Shown here in pieces: positions 41,909 through 51,500 of a DNA stretch of 64,000 nt. Numbering within the stretch: the stretch's first letter is position 1; each line of letters starts with the position of its first letter. The stretch covers positions 66,064 to 130,063 of the forward strand of contig DAOUJL010000079.1 in the NCBI GenBank assembly GCA_034422735.1. Reading direction: 5' to 3'. The notes beneath the pieces are model-generated. The model saw only the letters and a program-made list of their open reading frames with translations, was not told the DNA's origin and made no database searches. Made by a program: the position numbers and the translations under genes. This DNA comes from CATOSD01 sp034422735 (lineage in GTDB: Bacteria; Chloroflexota; Dehalococcoidia; Lucifugimonadales; CATOSD01).

Positions 41909-42808
41909 ATGCGTGCGCTAGCATTTCTGCTGATACTTCTGGTCGTCCTGGCGGCCGTGATCGGGCCGCAGGCCCTCTTCGTTGTTGACGAGACCAAGGT
42001 CGCCGTAGTGACCCGATTCGGCGAGCCGCGCACTACCATCAGGAGTCCAGGGCTGTTCGCGAAAGTGCCTTTCGCCGAGACCGTCACCTACTTCGACAAA
42101 AGGCTGCTGAACTTCGACGCGCCCGCGGAGCCGCTGCTCACAAAGGACAAGAAGACCCTGGTGATTGACGTGTACGCCCGGGGCAAGATAGTCGACCCGC
42201 TCACATTCTTCCGAACGCTTTCCACAGAGTCCCGCGCCCAGGATCGCGTAATCGGCATTGTCTCTTCCGAGCTCCGCCGCGAGATCGCAAACGACAATCA
42301 GAACGAGATCATCGAGGCCACTCGCGAGATCATCATGAACAGGGTGCGCGACGCCGTAGCGCCCATCGTCGCCGAGTTCGGCATCGAAATCATCGACGTG
42401 CGTATCAAGCGCGCCGACTTCCCAGAGGCCATCGCCGAGAGCATCTACCAGCGCATGAGAGCCGAGCGCGCGCGCATCGCCAACCGCGACCGAGCCGAGG
42501 GCGAAGAGGAGAGCCTGCGCATCAGGGCCACCGCCGACAGGACCGCCGTCGAGATACGCTCAGAAGCCCAGCGAAACGCGCAGATCATTCGCGGTGAGGC
42601 CGAAGCCGAGGCGATCTCCATTTTCGCTGAGGCCCTGGAAGAGGACCCCGAGTTCTACCGCTTCCAGCGAAGCCTCGAAGCCTACAAGAGGTTCCTGTCC
42701 TCCAACACGACCGTCGTCCTGCCCGCGGACAGCGACCTCTTCCACTTCCTCCAGTCACCCGATGGTGCGAACCCTCAACAGTCCTCCGAAGGGACGGACT
42801 CCCAGTAA
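41909..42808 (+). CDS. hflC: HflC, SPFH-family membrane protein
   Basis: A 299-residue partner of HflK. The N-terminal membrane segment is MRALAFLLILLVVLAAVIG. The SPFH domain has ALFVVDETKVAVVTRFGEP, PGLFAKVPFAETVTYFDKRL and VDVYARGKIVDPLTF, then the FGIEIIDVRIKRADFPEAI signature. The coiled tail RMRAERARIANRDRAEGEE ends with a short low-complexity tail. GAGGAAAC lies just before the ATG. Together with HflK it would modulate FtsH-mediated proteolysis. Confidence 0.94.
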   Translation: MRALAFLLILLVVLAAVIGPQALFVVDETKVAVVTRFGEPRTTIRSPGLFAKVPFAETVTYFDKRLLNFDAPAEPLLTKDKKTLVIDVYARGKIVDPLTFFRTLSTESRAQDRVIGIVSSELRREIANDNQNEIIEATREIIMNRVRDAVAPIVAEFGIEIIDVRIKRADFPEAIAESIYQRMRAERARIANRDRAEGEEESLRIRATADRTAVEIRSEAQRNAQIIRGEAEAEAISIFAEALEEDPEFYRFQRSLEAYKRFLSSNTTVVLPADSDLFHFLQSPDGANPQQSSEGTDSQ

Positions 42809-42866
42809 GTCCGCCGCCGGTTGGCGTCAGACCGCCGGCCGGCTCGGTGCACCAGGCTCTCGATTT

Positions 42867-43424
42867 ATGCCCAGAGCCGACGACCTCCAGCCCGGGCGCT
42901 TTCCCACCGCCGACGCGCGCCATAGCGTAGACGTCCATGTTTTCGAGCAATTCGAGAACGCCGCGAGCGTCTCCCACGTCGACTTTATCGCACGCCGCGC
43001 CCTGGAGTTGGAGGGCCTGCCCCGGTCTTACTCGCTCAGCGTGGTCATCGCGGACGACGCCGCAGTCCGGGATCTCAACGCGACGTATCGCGGAATCGAC
43101 GAAGTCACCGACGTGTTGTCCTTTGCTTTCGGCAGCGAAGGGGAATACTATGGAGAGGGTGAGCCAGTGTTCAGACAGGACGGCGACAGCGACTTCGTCA
43201 CGCCTGATTTTGGCACCTCCGAGCTGGGCGAGGTCATCGTATCGTACCCGGAAACCCTCCGCCAGGCGGAGCGTGAAGGGCGGTCCGCCGGCGACGAACT
43301 GGCCCATCTGGTGGCCCACGGTGTGCTTCACCTGCTGGGTTACGATCATATGAACGATGAGGACGAAGCCGTGATGAGGGCCAAAGAGGTCCTCATTCTG
43401 GGAGAACACCCAGGCGATGAGTGA
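42867..43424 (+). CDS. ybeY: Endoribonuclease YbeY (rRNA maturation factor)
   Basis: A 185-residue metalloprotein with the UPF0054 zinc signature HLVAHGVLHLLGYDHMND, containing the three His ligands. The preceding LNATYRGIDEVTDVLSFAFG is also typical. It has a family-length core plus a short insertion (EYYGEGEPVFRQDGDSD). It acts in 16S 3'-end maturation and ribosome quality control. ATG 42867 is the start that gives a normal N-terminus; the frame is open further upstream inside hflC. It overlaps dnaX by eight bases. Confidence 0.92.
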   Translation: MPRADDLQPGRFPTADARHSVDVHVFEQFENAASVSHVDFIARRALELEGLPRSYSLSVVIADDAAVRDLNATYRGIDEVTDVLSFAFGSEGEYYGEGEPVFRQDGDSDFVTPDFGTSELGEVIVSYPETLRQAEREGRSAGDELAHLVAHGVLHLLGYDHMNDEDEAVMRAKEVLILGEHPGDE

Positions 43425-45039
43425 AGTCTTCTACAGGAAGTGGAGGCCCAGGACCTTCGGCGAGTTGGTGGGCCAGGAGGTGGTCACCCAGACCCTGCGC
43501 AGGTCCATCGCGCTTGGCAGGATGTCTCACGCTTACCTGTTCTGCGGCCCCCGGGGCACCGGCAAGACCAGCGCGGCTCGAATCCTGGCGAAGGCGGCCA
43601 ACTGCCTCGCGCCCGACGACGGCGAGCCCGACAACACCTGCGCACTGTGCGTAGCGACCAACGAGGGCCGCTCACTCGACCTTGTGGAGATCGACGCGGC
43701 GAGCAATCGTGGCATCGACGACATCCGCAACCTGAGCGACAAGATACACTTCACGCCAAACGAGTCCCGTTACAGGGTCTACATCATAGACGAAGTGCAC
43801 ATGCTCACCGAGCCGGCTTTCAACGCCCTGCTCAAGACCCTAGAAGAGCCTCCCGGTCACGCGATCTTCATTCTGGCCACCACCGAGGCCCACAAGGTTC
43901 CGCTGACCATCGTGTCGCGCTGCCAACGCTACGACTTCCGCCGCATTTCCGCCGCCGACGTCACCGCCAAGCTCGCCGAACTGTGCGAAGCTGAAGGGGT
44001 TGAGCACGACGACGAGGCGCTGGAGCTGATTGCCCGCGCGGCTGGCGGCAGCCTGCGGGACGCCGAGAACCTGTTGGAGCAGGCGGTGGTCTCGTACAGC
44101 GGAGTGCTGACCGGGTCCAGTCTGCGCGATATGCTGGAGATGGGCGGAGACGAGCACGCGCTGCGACTGGTAGAACACGTCGCGAGCGGCAACGTCAAGG
44201 ACGGGCTGGCTCTCATCGACCAGTTCACGCGGGACGGCAGCGACCTGAGGCACCTTCTGGCGGGCGTAATCGAGCACCTTCGGGGCGCGATGCTCCTGTC
44301 GGCGGTCGGCGAAGCTCCCCTGGCCTTCTCAGAGGAGACCACCTCCCGGTTGAGGGTCGTGGCCGGAGAAGCCCCGCTAGAAAAGCTCGTCGGTGCGTTG
44401 AAGAGCTTCGGCAAGGCGGACCTTCGCCGAGACGGATTCTCCCCGCTGCCGCTTGAGCTGGCGCTGGTCGAATCCTGCACCGAGCCGGCCCCCACTGCCG
44501 CCGTGCCCGCCACACCTGTCGCGGCCACGCCGGCTCCGGCGAGGCAGTCCGCTCCGCAGCGCGCATACACGCCCGCGCCGCAGCCACGACCCGCGGCACG
44601 GCAGGCCCCTCCGGTGCCCGCCCCTCGCGTGGACGTGAGCTCGCCAGAGTACGCGAACATGGCCCCGGCCGCGAAACTGGAGGCCCGGTGGAGGGAGGTA
44701 GTGCACTCCCTGCGCCACGTCGGCGAAACCTACAACCTGGCCGCTCTGCTGCGCGATTGCAAGGAGCGGGACCTACAGGACGGCGTCATCACGCTGAAAT
44801 TCGCGCACAGCTTTCTCATGGAGCGCACCGAGCAGGAACTTGGCAATCGCGCCAGCCGCCAGGAACTGCAGCAGGCGCTCTCGAAGGCACTGGACGATAC
44901 ATACGAAGTCAGGCTGGCAATGGCAGAAGGCGCCAACGGCGCGGTCAATCGAAGCGCCTCCAACAGGAGCTACCTGGTCAGGGCCGCGCAACAGATGGGC
45001 GCAACTGTCACAAGCGAGCAGGAGGTCGAAACACCTTGA
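43417..45039 (+). CDS. dnaX: DNA polymerase III subunit gamma/tau
   Basis: A 540-residue AAA+ clamp-loader subunit. It opens YRKWRPRTFGELVGQE, has Walker A GPRGTGKTSAARILAKA, zinc-finger cysteines (NCLAPDD, NTCALC), Walker B and sensor region VYIIDEVHMLTEPAFNALLKTLEEPP, and the Arg finger in TIVSRCQRYDFRRI. A Pro/Ala-rich linker (about 350-405) separates the C-terminal tau-like domain. I do not see a convincing slippage site for making gamma. The stop overlaps the ybaB start. Confidence 0.95.
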   Translation: MSEVFYRKWRPRTFGELVGQEVVTQTLRRSIALGRMSHAYLFCGPRGTGKTSAARILAKAANCLAPDDGEPDNTCALCVATNEGRSLDLVEIDAASNRGIDDIRNLSDKIHFTPNESRYRVYIIDEVHMLTEPAFNALLKTLEEPPGHAIFILATTEAHKVPLTIVSRCQRYDFRRISAADVTAKLAELCEAEGVEHDDEALELIARAAGGSLRDAENLLEQAVVSYSGVLTGSSLRDMLEMGGDEHALRLVEHVASGNVKDGLALIDQFTRDGSDLRHLLAGVIEHLRGAMLLSAVGEAPLAFSEETTSRLRVVAGEAPLEKLVGALKSFGKADLRRDGFSPLPLELALVESCTEPAPTAAVPATPVAATPAPARQSAPQRAYTPAPQPRPAARQAPPVPAPRVDVSSPEYANMAPAAKLEARWREVVHSLRHVGETYNLAALLRDCKERDLQDGVITLKFAHSFLMERTEQELGNRASRQELQQALSKALDDTYEVRLAMAEGANGAVNRSASNRSYLVRAAQQMGATVTSEQEVETP

Positions 45040-45344
45040 TGAACCGAAAGATGATGAGACAGGCCCAACAGCTACAGCAGCGCATGGCGAAGCTCGAGCA
45101 GGAGCTGGAGACGGAGACGGTCGAAGCCAGCGCTGGTGGCGGAATGGTTACCGTCGTAGTCACCGGCAAACTGGCGGTGCAGTCCGTGACGATAGATCCC
45201 GAGGTCGTCTCGCCCGAGGACGTGGACATGCTCGAGGACCTGGTGCTCGCCGCCGTCAACGAGGGTCTCGGCAAGGCCCAGCAGCTCGCCGCCCAGAAGA
45301 TGAGCGCCATCACCGGCGGCCTGAACATCCCCGGCCTCACTTAG
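45039..45344 (+). CDS. YbaB/EbfC family nucleoid-associated protein
   Basis: A 101-residue small DNA-binding protein with the typical helical start MRQAQQLQQRMAKLEQEL, the central strand set ASAGGGMVTVVVTGKLAVQSVTIDPEVV, and the end MSAITGGLNIPGL. It forms dimers that coat DNA. The gene order dnaX-ybaB-recR is widely conserved. ATG 45039 overlaps the dnaX stop (TGATG), with AGGAGG 15 bases upstream. Confidence 0.94.
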   Translation: MNRKMMRQAQQLQQRMAKLEQELETETVEASAGGGMVTVVVTGKLAVQSVTIDPEVVSPEDVDMLEDLVLAAVNEGLGKAQQLAAQKMSAITGGLNIPGLT

Positions 45345-45389
45345 CGACACCCCCGGCGGCGCCCGAAACGCAACGAACCAGGTTACGCC

Positions 45390-46004
45390 ATGATGACAGA
45401 CGGAGTGCCGGCCGCCGCGCCGGTTACAAGGCTGGTGGAAGAATTCCACAAGCTCCCCGGAATTGGTCCCAAGATGGCCAACCGGCTTACGTACTACCTC
45501 ATCAGAATGCCGGAAGAGGACGCGCGTGCGCTCGCCGACGCGATCATCGCGGTGAAGGAGCACATCATCCTCTGCTCGCAGTGCTACAACATCGCCGACA
45601 CCCAGCCCTGCGCCATTTGCGCCAACCCGAACCGCGACCGCTCGCGCATCTGCGTGGTGGAAGAGGCGCTGGACGTCGTGGCGCTTGAGCGGACCGGCTC
45701 CTATCGCGGCCTGTACCACGTGCTCCACGGCGTCATATCGCCAATGAATGGCATTGGTCCCGACGACCTCCGCATTCGACATCTGCTGCCCAGGCTCGAT
45801 AAGGAGTCTGTTCAAGAAGTCATACTCGCCACCAACCCCAACCTCGAAGGCGAGGCCACGTCGATGTACATCCAGCGCCTCATCGCGCCCCTGGTGCCGC
45901 GCGTGACCCGTCCCGCGAGAGGATTGCCCGTGGGCGGCGACCTCGAGTATGCCGACGTGCTGACGCTGGGCCGCGCCATCGAGGGGCGACAGGACTTCGC
46001 TTAG
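45390..46004 (+). CDS. recR: Recombination protein RecR
   Basis: A 204-residue protein of the RecFOR pathway. The helix-hairpin-helix start LVEEFHKLPGIGPKMANRL, the C4 zinc finger (CSQCYNIADTQPCAIC) and the TOPRIM domain RICVVEEALDVVALERTGSYRGLYHVL with VILATNPNLEGEATSMYI are all present. It binds RecO, loads RecA on gapped DNA and is full length. Confidence 0.97.
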   Translation: MMTDGVPAAAPVTRLVEEFHKLPGIGPKMANRLTYYLIRMPEEDARALADAIIAVKEHIILCSQCYNIADTQPCAICANPNRDRSRICVVEEALDVVALERTGSYRGLYHVLHGVISPMNGIGPDDLRIRHLLPRLDKESVQEVILATNPNLEGEATSMYIQRLIAPLVPRVTRPARGLPVGGDLEYADVLTLGRAIEGRQDFA

Positions 46005-46091
46005 GGCGGCGGGTGTCCATCGACGTACACCGGTCTCGCCGATTCCCCGGAAGGGTCCGTTCCAATCTAATCTACCGACCCCGGAACGCTG

Positions 46092-46886
46092 ATGCCGCGC
46101 TTTAGAACATACAGCACCGAAGCAATTGTGGTCAGGCAGACATCCCTGGGCGAGACGGACCGCGTCCTCACGCTGTTCACGCCCGACCTTGGCAAGCTTG
46201 GAGCCGTCGCCAAGGGCGTGCGACGCCCAGGCAGCAGGATGGGCGGCCACCTGGAACTGCTGAACCTCGTACGGGTCTCGCTGGCGCAGGGAAGGACGCT
46301 GGACGCGGTGACCGACGCCCAGGCGGTTCGGACATTCTCGGGTATCCGCGGCCAGCTCCGCTCCATTTCGCGGGCCATGTACGCCGCCGAACTGGTCGAT
46401 CGTTTCAGCATCGACCGGTCTCCCAACCTGCCGGTCTACCGGCTGCTTTTGGAGGCGCTGACCCTGCTGGACGCCGGACCGGAGGCGCCGGTGCTTCTGC
46501 GCCACTTCGAGCTGATGCTGCTGGAGCATTCCGGCTACCGCCCGGAGCTCTTCCGGTGCGTGGAGTGCCGCGCCGAGCTTCAGCCGTCCGGCCACACCTT
46601 CAGCAACGCGCTGGGGGGCGTACTCTGCCCCGATTGCCGAACGGGCGCGGGCGACCCGCTCACACGGGTGTCGTTGGAGGGCATGAAGGTGCTGCGATAC
46701 CTCCAGCGCACGCCGGAGCTTGAGACGTCCGCGAGGCTCAGGGCGTCGGCGGGCGTCGCGGCCGAGTTGGAGCGCCTGTGCCACCTGTACGTGCGGCACA
46801 TTCTCGACCGCGAGCTCAAAAGCGCGGCCTTCGTCAACACGGTAACCGGCCTTCGCCCGCAACCCGCACGCGACCGCGGCGGGTAG
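46092..46886 (+). CDS. recO: DNA repair protein RecO
   Basis: A 264-residue RecO with an OB-fold N-domain (YSTEAIVVRQTSLGETDRVLTLFTPDLGKLGAVAKGVRRP), a helical middle and a zinc finger (CVECRAELQ ... GGVLCPDC). It works with RecR and RecF in single-strand gap repair. It sits 87 bases after recR, so the two partners may be cotranscribed. The start ATG at 46092 has no strong ribosome site. Confidence 0.95.
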   Translation: MPRFRTYSTEAIVVRQTSLGETDRVLTLFTPDLGKLGAVAKGVRRPGSRMGGHLELLNLVRVSLAQGRTLDAVTDAQAVRTFSGIRGQLRSISRAMYAAELVDRFSIDRSPNLPVYRLLLEALTLLDAGPEAPVLLRHFELMLLEHSGYRPELFRCVECRAELQPSGHTFSNALGGVLCPDCRTGAGDPLTRVSLEGMKVLRYLQRTPELETSARLRASAGVAAELERLCHLYVRHILDRELKSAAFVNTVTGLRPQPARDRGG

Positions 46887-46898
46887 CAAGTGCAACTA

Positions 46899-46933
46899 TC
46901 CCCTCTCCCAAGACTGGGAGAGGGTTAGGGTTG
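46899..46933. repeat. Dispersed palindrome repeat
   Basis: CCCCTCTCCCAAGACTGGGAGAGGGTTAGGG belongs to the CCCTCTCC/GGGAGAGG repeat family seen also near 8090, 11600 and 31800. It lies after recO and could act as a transcript end. Confidence 0.6.
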
Positions 46934-47065
46934 AGAGCGCACGTCCCACCGAGCCTGAACAGCTACGTGTGTGGTATTCACGTTGTCGGCTGAACGCCCA
47001 GCGTAGTATCATGTTAAGCGGCGCTCCCAGCCGCGCGCGGCCTGCACGGGCGCCGGCCCTGTCAA

Positions 47066-47141
47066 GCCCCTGTAGCTCAGGCGGATAGAGCATCGGTTTC
47101 CTAAACCGAGTGCCCCGGTTCGAGTCCGGGCAGGGGTACCA
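47066..47141 (+). tRNA. tRNA-Arg (anticodon CCU), CCA encoded
   Basis: Acceptor GCCCCTG pairs with CAGGGGT. The D-arm GTAGCTCAGGCGGATAGAGC, anticodon arm TCGGT-TTCCTAA-ACCGA with anticodon CCT, and T-arm CCCGGTTCGAGTCCGGG are all well formed. The discriminator A and CCA follow (47138-47141). It reads the AGG arginine codon. The minus-strand ATPase gene extends into it, and its stop codon is the complement of CTA in the anticodon loop. Confidence 0.97.
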
Positions 47142-48390
47142 CACTGCTTCCCTCACACAGCGAGCGAATGGGCACGGCGAACATACCGTCGCCAAAGCTG
47201 GCCGTCACCTCGCCGTCGTAGAGCACGACACCGGAGGCGAACCGGTCCCCGGCGGCCTTCCTCAACTTGTGTAACCCCCGAAAATCGGACGGCGTCACCG
47301 TAGCCGCGGCCTTCACCTCCACTCCGGCCACTGCCGCTGCACCCCGCTCGATTACCACGTCGACCTCCACCTTGTCCTTGTCACGGTAGTGGTAGAACGA
47401 CAAGGGCTGCTCCTCACAGATGGCCTGGCGTCTCAGCTCCTGGAACACGAACGTCTCCAGCATCTGACCCAGCAACGCGCGGTCGCGGGACAGCGCGTCA
47501 GGGCTCAGGCCCAGCAAGGCGCATCCCACGCCGGTGTCGCCCAGGTGAAGCTTGGGAGTCTTGACCATGCGGTTGAGCCTGTTGGTGTACCACGGCGGCA
47601 ACCTGTCGATGAGGAACAGGCGCTCCAGAAGCTGCACGTAGTGTCCAATGGTAGGGCGGCTGAGTTGGAAAGGGGACGCCAGGTCCGACAGGTTGAACAA
47701 CCGCGCTGTTTGAGAGGCTGCCGCGCTGAGCAGTCTTGGCAGGGCGTCCAGGTCGCTTATCCTGGCTATGTCCTGGACGTCCCGTTGGAGCTGCGTCTCG
47801 GTGTAGTTGCGGTACCAGTTCGCGCGGCGCCTGGGGGTAGCACGCGCCAGGGCTGCTGGGTATCCGCCGCCGGCTATCCGGGATGAGAGATCGTCGCCAA
47901 GCCGAGAACTCGCGGAAGTCTGAAACTGTCCGCGAAACAGGTCGTCGAGAAAATTAGGCGTGCTCCTATGCACCTCGGCCTGCGAGAGCGGGTGCAGCCT
48001 CAGCACTTCCATCCTGCCGGCCAGCGAGTCCGACAGCGCGGGCAGCAGCAGGACCTGGGAAGAGCCGGTCAGCAGGAATCTGCCGGGACTGCGGCGGCGG
48101 TCTATCTCCAGCTTCAGAGCGGTGAAAAGTGATGGGACACGCTGTATCTCGTCGAGAACTGCGCGCTCCGACAGCCCTGCCACAAAGCCCGCCGGGTCGG
48201 TTGCGGCAGCCGCGCGCGCCACGTCATCATCGAAGCTGATGTATTCGTAGCCCAGAGTATCGCCGACCATGCGGGCAAGTGTCGTCTTGCCGCACTGTCT
48301 CGGTCCGTGCACGAGCACTGCGGGGGAGTCCGCCAGCGCCTCCGCCAGGTTTCTCTCGGCGAACCGTCGATAAAGGGTGGCTGCTTGCAT
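47101..48390 (-). CDS. ATP-binding protein with DUF4143 (AAA plus PD-(D/E)XK-type C-domain)
   Basis: A 429-residue AAA ATPase of the DUF4143 family. The Walker A motif is VLVHGPRQCGKTTLARMVG; the Walker-B-like segment is AVLDEIQRVP; sensor RFLLTGSSQVLLLPALSDSLAGR follows. The C-terminal part has a winged helix (FQLSRPTIGHYVQLLERLFLIDRLPPW) and a nuclease-like ERGAAAVAGVEVKAAATVTPSDFRGL. The function of the family is unclear; members are common on mobile or variable loci. The last 13 residues (VPLPGLEPGHSV) are antisense to the tRNA-Arg 3' half, so the gene abuts or invades the tRNA. Five 23-bp repeats lie at its 5' end. Confidence 0.87.
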   Translation of the reverse strand: MQAATLYRRFAERNLAEALADSPAVLVHGPRQCGKTTLARMVGDTLGYEYISFDDDVARAAAATDPAGFVAGLSERAVLDEIQRVPSLFTALKLEIDRRRSPGRFLLTGSSQVLLLPALSDSLAGRMEVLRLHPLSQAEVHRSTPNFLDDLFRGQFQTSASSRLGDDLSSRIAGGGYPAALARATPRRRANWYRNYTETQLQRDVQDIARISDLDALPRLLSAAASQTARLFNLSDLASPFQLSRPTIGHYVQLLERLFLIDRLPPWYTNRLNRMVKTPKLHLGDTGVGCALLGLSPDALSRDRALLGQMLETFVFQELRRQAICEEQPLSFYHYRDKDKVEVDVVIERGAAAVAGVEVKAAATVTPSDFRGLHKLRKAAGDRFASGVVLYDGEVTASFGDGMFAVPIRSLCEGSSVVPLPGLEPGHSV

Positions 48391-48501
48391 CGTCCAATTG
48401 TAACTTTATGGTGCGTCCAATTGCAAGTCTGCATAGCGTCCAATTGCAAGTTTACAGTCCGTCCGATTGCAAGTCTACACAGCGTCCGGTTGAAAACGCA
48501 G
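48390..48501. repeat. Five tandem 23-bp repeats between the ATPase and RND genes
   Basis: Units start at 48390, 48413, 48436, 48459 and 48482, with core CGTCCAATTGCAAGT, best conserved in units 2-4; the fifth is partial. They cover the upstream region of the ATPase gene (ATG at 48390) and overlap the last codons of the RND transporter gene. Constant units without spacers rule out a CRISPR array. Confidence 0.85.
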
Positions 48502-51500
48502 CACGCCGGCGATTCGCTGGAACGCAAGCGGGATGCTCTCGTTGAAGATGCTGTACACCACCGGCACCACCAGCAGCGTTAGCGCGGTGGAACTCATCAG
48601 GCCGCCGATCACCACGGTCGCCAGTTCGGCGCCGATAATCCCGCCTTCTCCCGAAGGCGCGGCCGCCAGGGGCAGCAGCGCGAAGCTCGTCGTCAGCGCG
48701 GTCATCAGGATGGGGCGGAGCCTGACCCGACCGCCGTTTATCAGCGCGTCGTAGACGCCCATGCCTTTCGCGCGGAGCTGCTCGACGAACGCGATCAACA
48801 CTATCGCGTTCGTTACCACGATGCCGATCAGCAGCAGGATGCCCATCATGGCGGGCAGTCCCAGAGTGCGGCCGGTGATGACCAGCGCGGCTAGCGCGCC
48901 GATGAGCGCGAACGGGAGCGTCATAACGATGACAAACGGATTCCGCAGCGACCCCAGACTGGCCACCATGACGAGGTACACGAGAATTATCCCTACGCCC
49001 ATGGAGAGGAAGATTGCCTGAAACCCCTCCTCGATATCGCCGAATATGCCGCCGCTGGACACCGTCACGCCAGGCGGGAGCTGTACCGCGGTGATCTTTT
49101 CGTCCACCAGTTGGCCGACCGCCTGCGTGTCTTCTGCGACGAGATCGCCTGTTATTGTGGCCGAACGCAATCCGTCCGTCCGGCTGATGGTAACCGGCCC
49201 CTCGCTGACGACCACTTCCGCTAGCTCGCCCAGCGGCGCCGAGCCCAGGGGCCCGGTGATGGCAATGCTCTCCAGCGCGCCAAACCCGCTTGCTGCGCCG
49301 CGGCCGCCGGAAAGCACAACGTCCGTGACCGCCCCGTCTATGGTTATCCGGGTGACGGTCTCTCCAACCAGGTACTGGCTGACCTGAAGTCCTACCTGCC
49401 TGGTGCTCAGGCCTATGCGCGCCGCCTTCGCGGGATCTACCTGGATGGAAGCCTCGTCACGCGCTTGCGCGATGTTGCTCTCGAGGTTGATCACCTCGTC
49501 GAGAGACCCAATCGAAGCCATCAGCCTCTGAGTCACGTCCGCTATGTCGCCGTAGTTGGAGCCGGTGACGCTGATTTCCACGCCGCCGGTCGGAGGACCG
49601 CTCTGCACCTCCTGTATCCTGACAGTGCGGCCCTCCTTGTCTTCGAGTCTGTCCCTGAGCACCCGGTCTATGTCTTCCGGGGCATCTCTATCGAGGTTTA
49701 CGAGTATATTGCCCTGGTTGAGTCCGCTCGGCCCGCCGCCCGAAGACAGGTTCGCAGCCCCCACCGTCGTGCTGTACACCTCCGCGAAGCCCCGGACCTC
49801 CTCCTCGATCTCGATAACCTCGGTGAGAGTCCGGTCGGGCGGAGTACCCGGCGGCATCGCCACCTCGATCTGCAGGAACCGGTCGCCGCCCGACGGGAAA
49901 AGCGTCACCGGAATCAGCGCCGTCAGCCCCAGGCTCCCGAGCGTGAGCACCAGGGCCGACACCACCGTTATCGCCTTGTGGCGCAGCGTCCACCGGATGA
50001 TCGGCGTGTATAGCCGCTGCATCCACGTCTCCTGCAGGAAGACGTCCTCATCGTCGTCGACCGCGTCGGGAAGGTCTCCCGGCCTCAGCAGGTACGCCCC
50101 AAGCACCGGCACCGCCGTGAGCGCTACCAGCAGGGACGCCACCAAGGCGAAGCTGACCGTAAGCGCGAACGGCGCGAAGAACGCGCCCACCAGCCCCTGG
50201 ATGAACGCCAGCGGCGCGAACACGACTATGGTCGTCATGGTAGAAGCGAAGATCGCCGGACCCACCTCGGCGGTGGCCTCCAGCGCCGCCCTCCACCGCT
50301 CGCGCCCGGCCTGGATGTGGCGATACACGTTCTCCAGCACCACTATCGCGTCGTCCACCACTCGCCCGACGGAGATTGCGAGACCGCCCAGCGTCATGAA
50401 GTTCAGCGAAAGGTCCTGCCACGCGAGCAGCAGCACCCCGGTGAGCACGCTCAACGGAATCGACATCGCGATTACGATTGTGGGGCGCAGCGTGTTGGAC
50501 AATCCTCGCAGAATCGTCGGCCTGAACGACACCATGAACGCGAACACGACAGTCACCGCGAACAGGAACCCGTACAAGGCCTCCTGCAGCAGGGTGTCGA
50601 TCTGCCCCTGGATGCTGGGGCCCTGGTCGGAAACGATTATGATCTCCACGTCTGGCGGCAGCCCGCCTAGCCCGTCCAGCGCCTCCCGGACAGCGCTCGT
50701 GACGTCTATCGTATTCGCCTCCGCCTCCTTGACGATGGACACTCCCACGCTGGGCTTGCCGTTGGTGCGCGAGATGCTCGCGGGCGCGGCAGATCCAAGC
50801 CTTACGTCGGCAACGTCGCCCAGCAGCACGGGACCGGACTCCGGCACCGCAACCACAAGGCCCCTGAGGTCGTCGATGGAGTCCAGTGTGTGCGTCGTCT
50901 TCGCGAGAACCGCCTGCCTCCCGTCGAAAATGGCCCCCGCCGGCAGGCTGACGTTGTTGTCCCTCAGCGCGGACGAGATTTCGAACATCGAGACCCCTTC
51001 CGCCTCCATTCTGCCGGGGTCCGCGCTGATCAGCACCCGCCGCTCGACTTCTCCGGTCACGTCGATCTGGAGGACTCCGTCCACCTCGGACAGTGCAGGC
51101 AAGACCAGAGACTGGACGATACCCTGCAACTCCGCGGCGTCTCTGTCGGAGATCACGCTGAACTGTATGACGGGGAACTGGTCCGGATTGAACCGGCCGA
51201 CCGATGGCTCCTCCACGCCGGGGACGAACGAGATGTCGTTCACAGCCGCCGAAACGTATGCCTCGGCAGCCGCCATGTCCGTGCCGTACTCGTAGGTAGC
51301 CAGCACCAGGGAGTTGCCCTCGAAAGTCGTCGACTGTACGGACTCCAGCCCGTCCGCTCCCGAAATGGCACGCTCGACCGGCGCTGTAACGTCCCGTACC
51401 ACGGCCTCGGGGTTGGCGGACGGGTAAGCAGTCGTAACCGTAACGAGCGGGAACTCTATCTCCGGGAACAACTCCACCCGCAGCGAGTTGTAAGCAACCA

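Noticed and set aside
45072..46895. 607-codon minus-strand frame opposite ybaB, recR and recO
   Set aside because: It runs across three well-supported plus-strand genes and is composed of His/Arg/Ala-rich shadow sequence.
48390..48501. CRISPR array
   Set aside because: The 23-bp units are directly adjacent and have no variable spacers, and no cas genes are present.
49556..51295. 579-codon plus-strand frame opposite the RND transporter
   Set aside because: Ser/Thr/Pro-rich shadow of an obvious 1034-residue AcrB-type protein.
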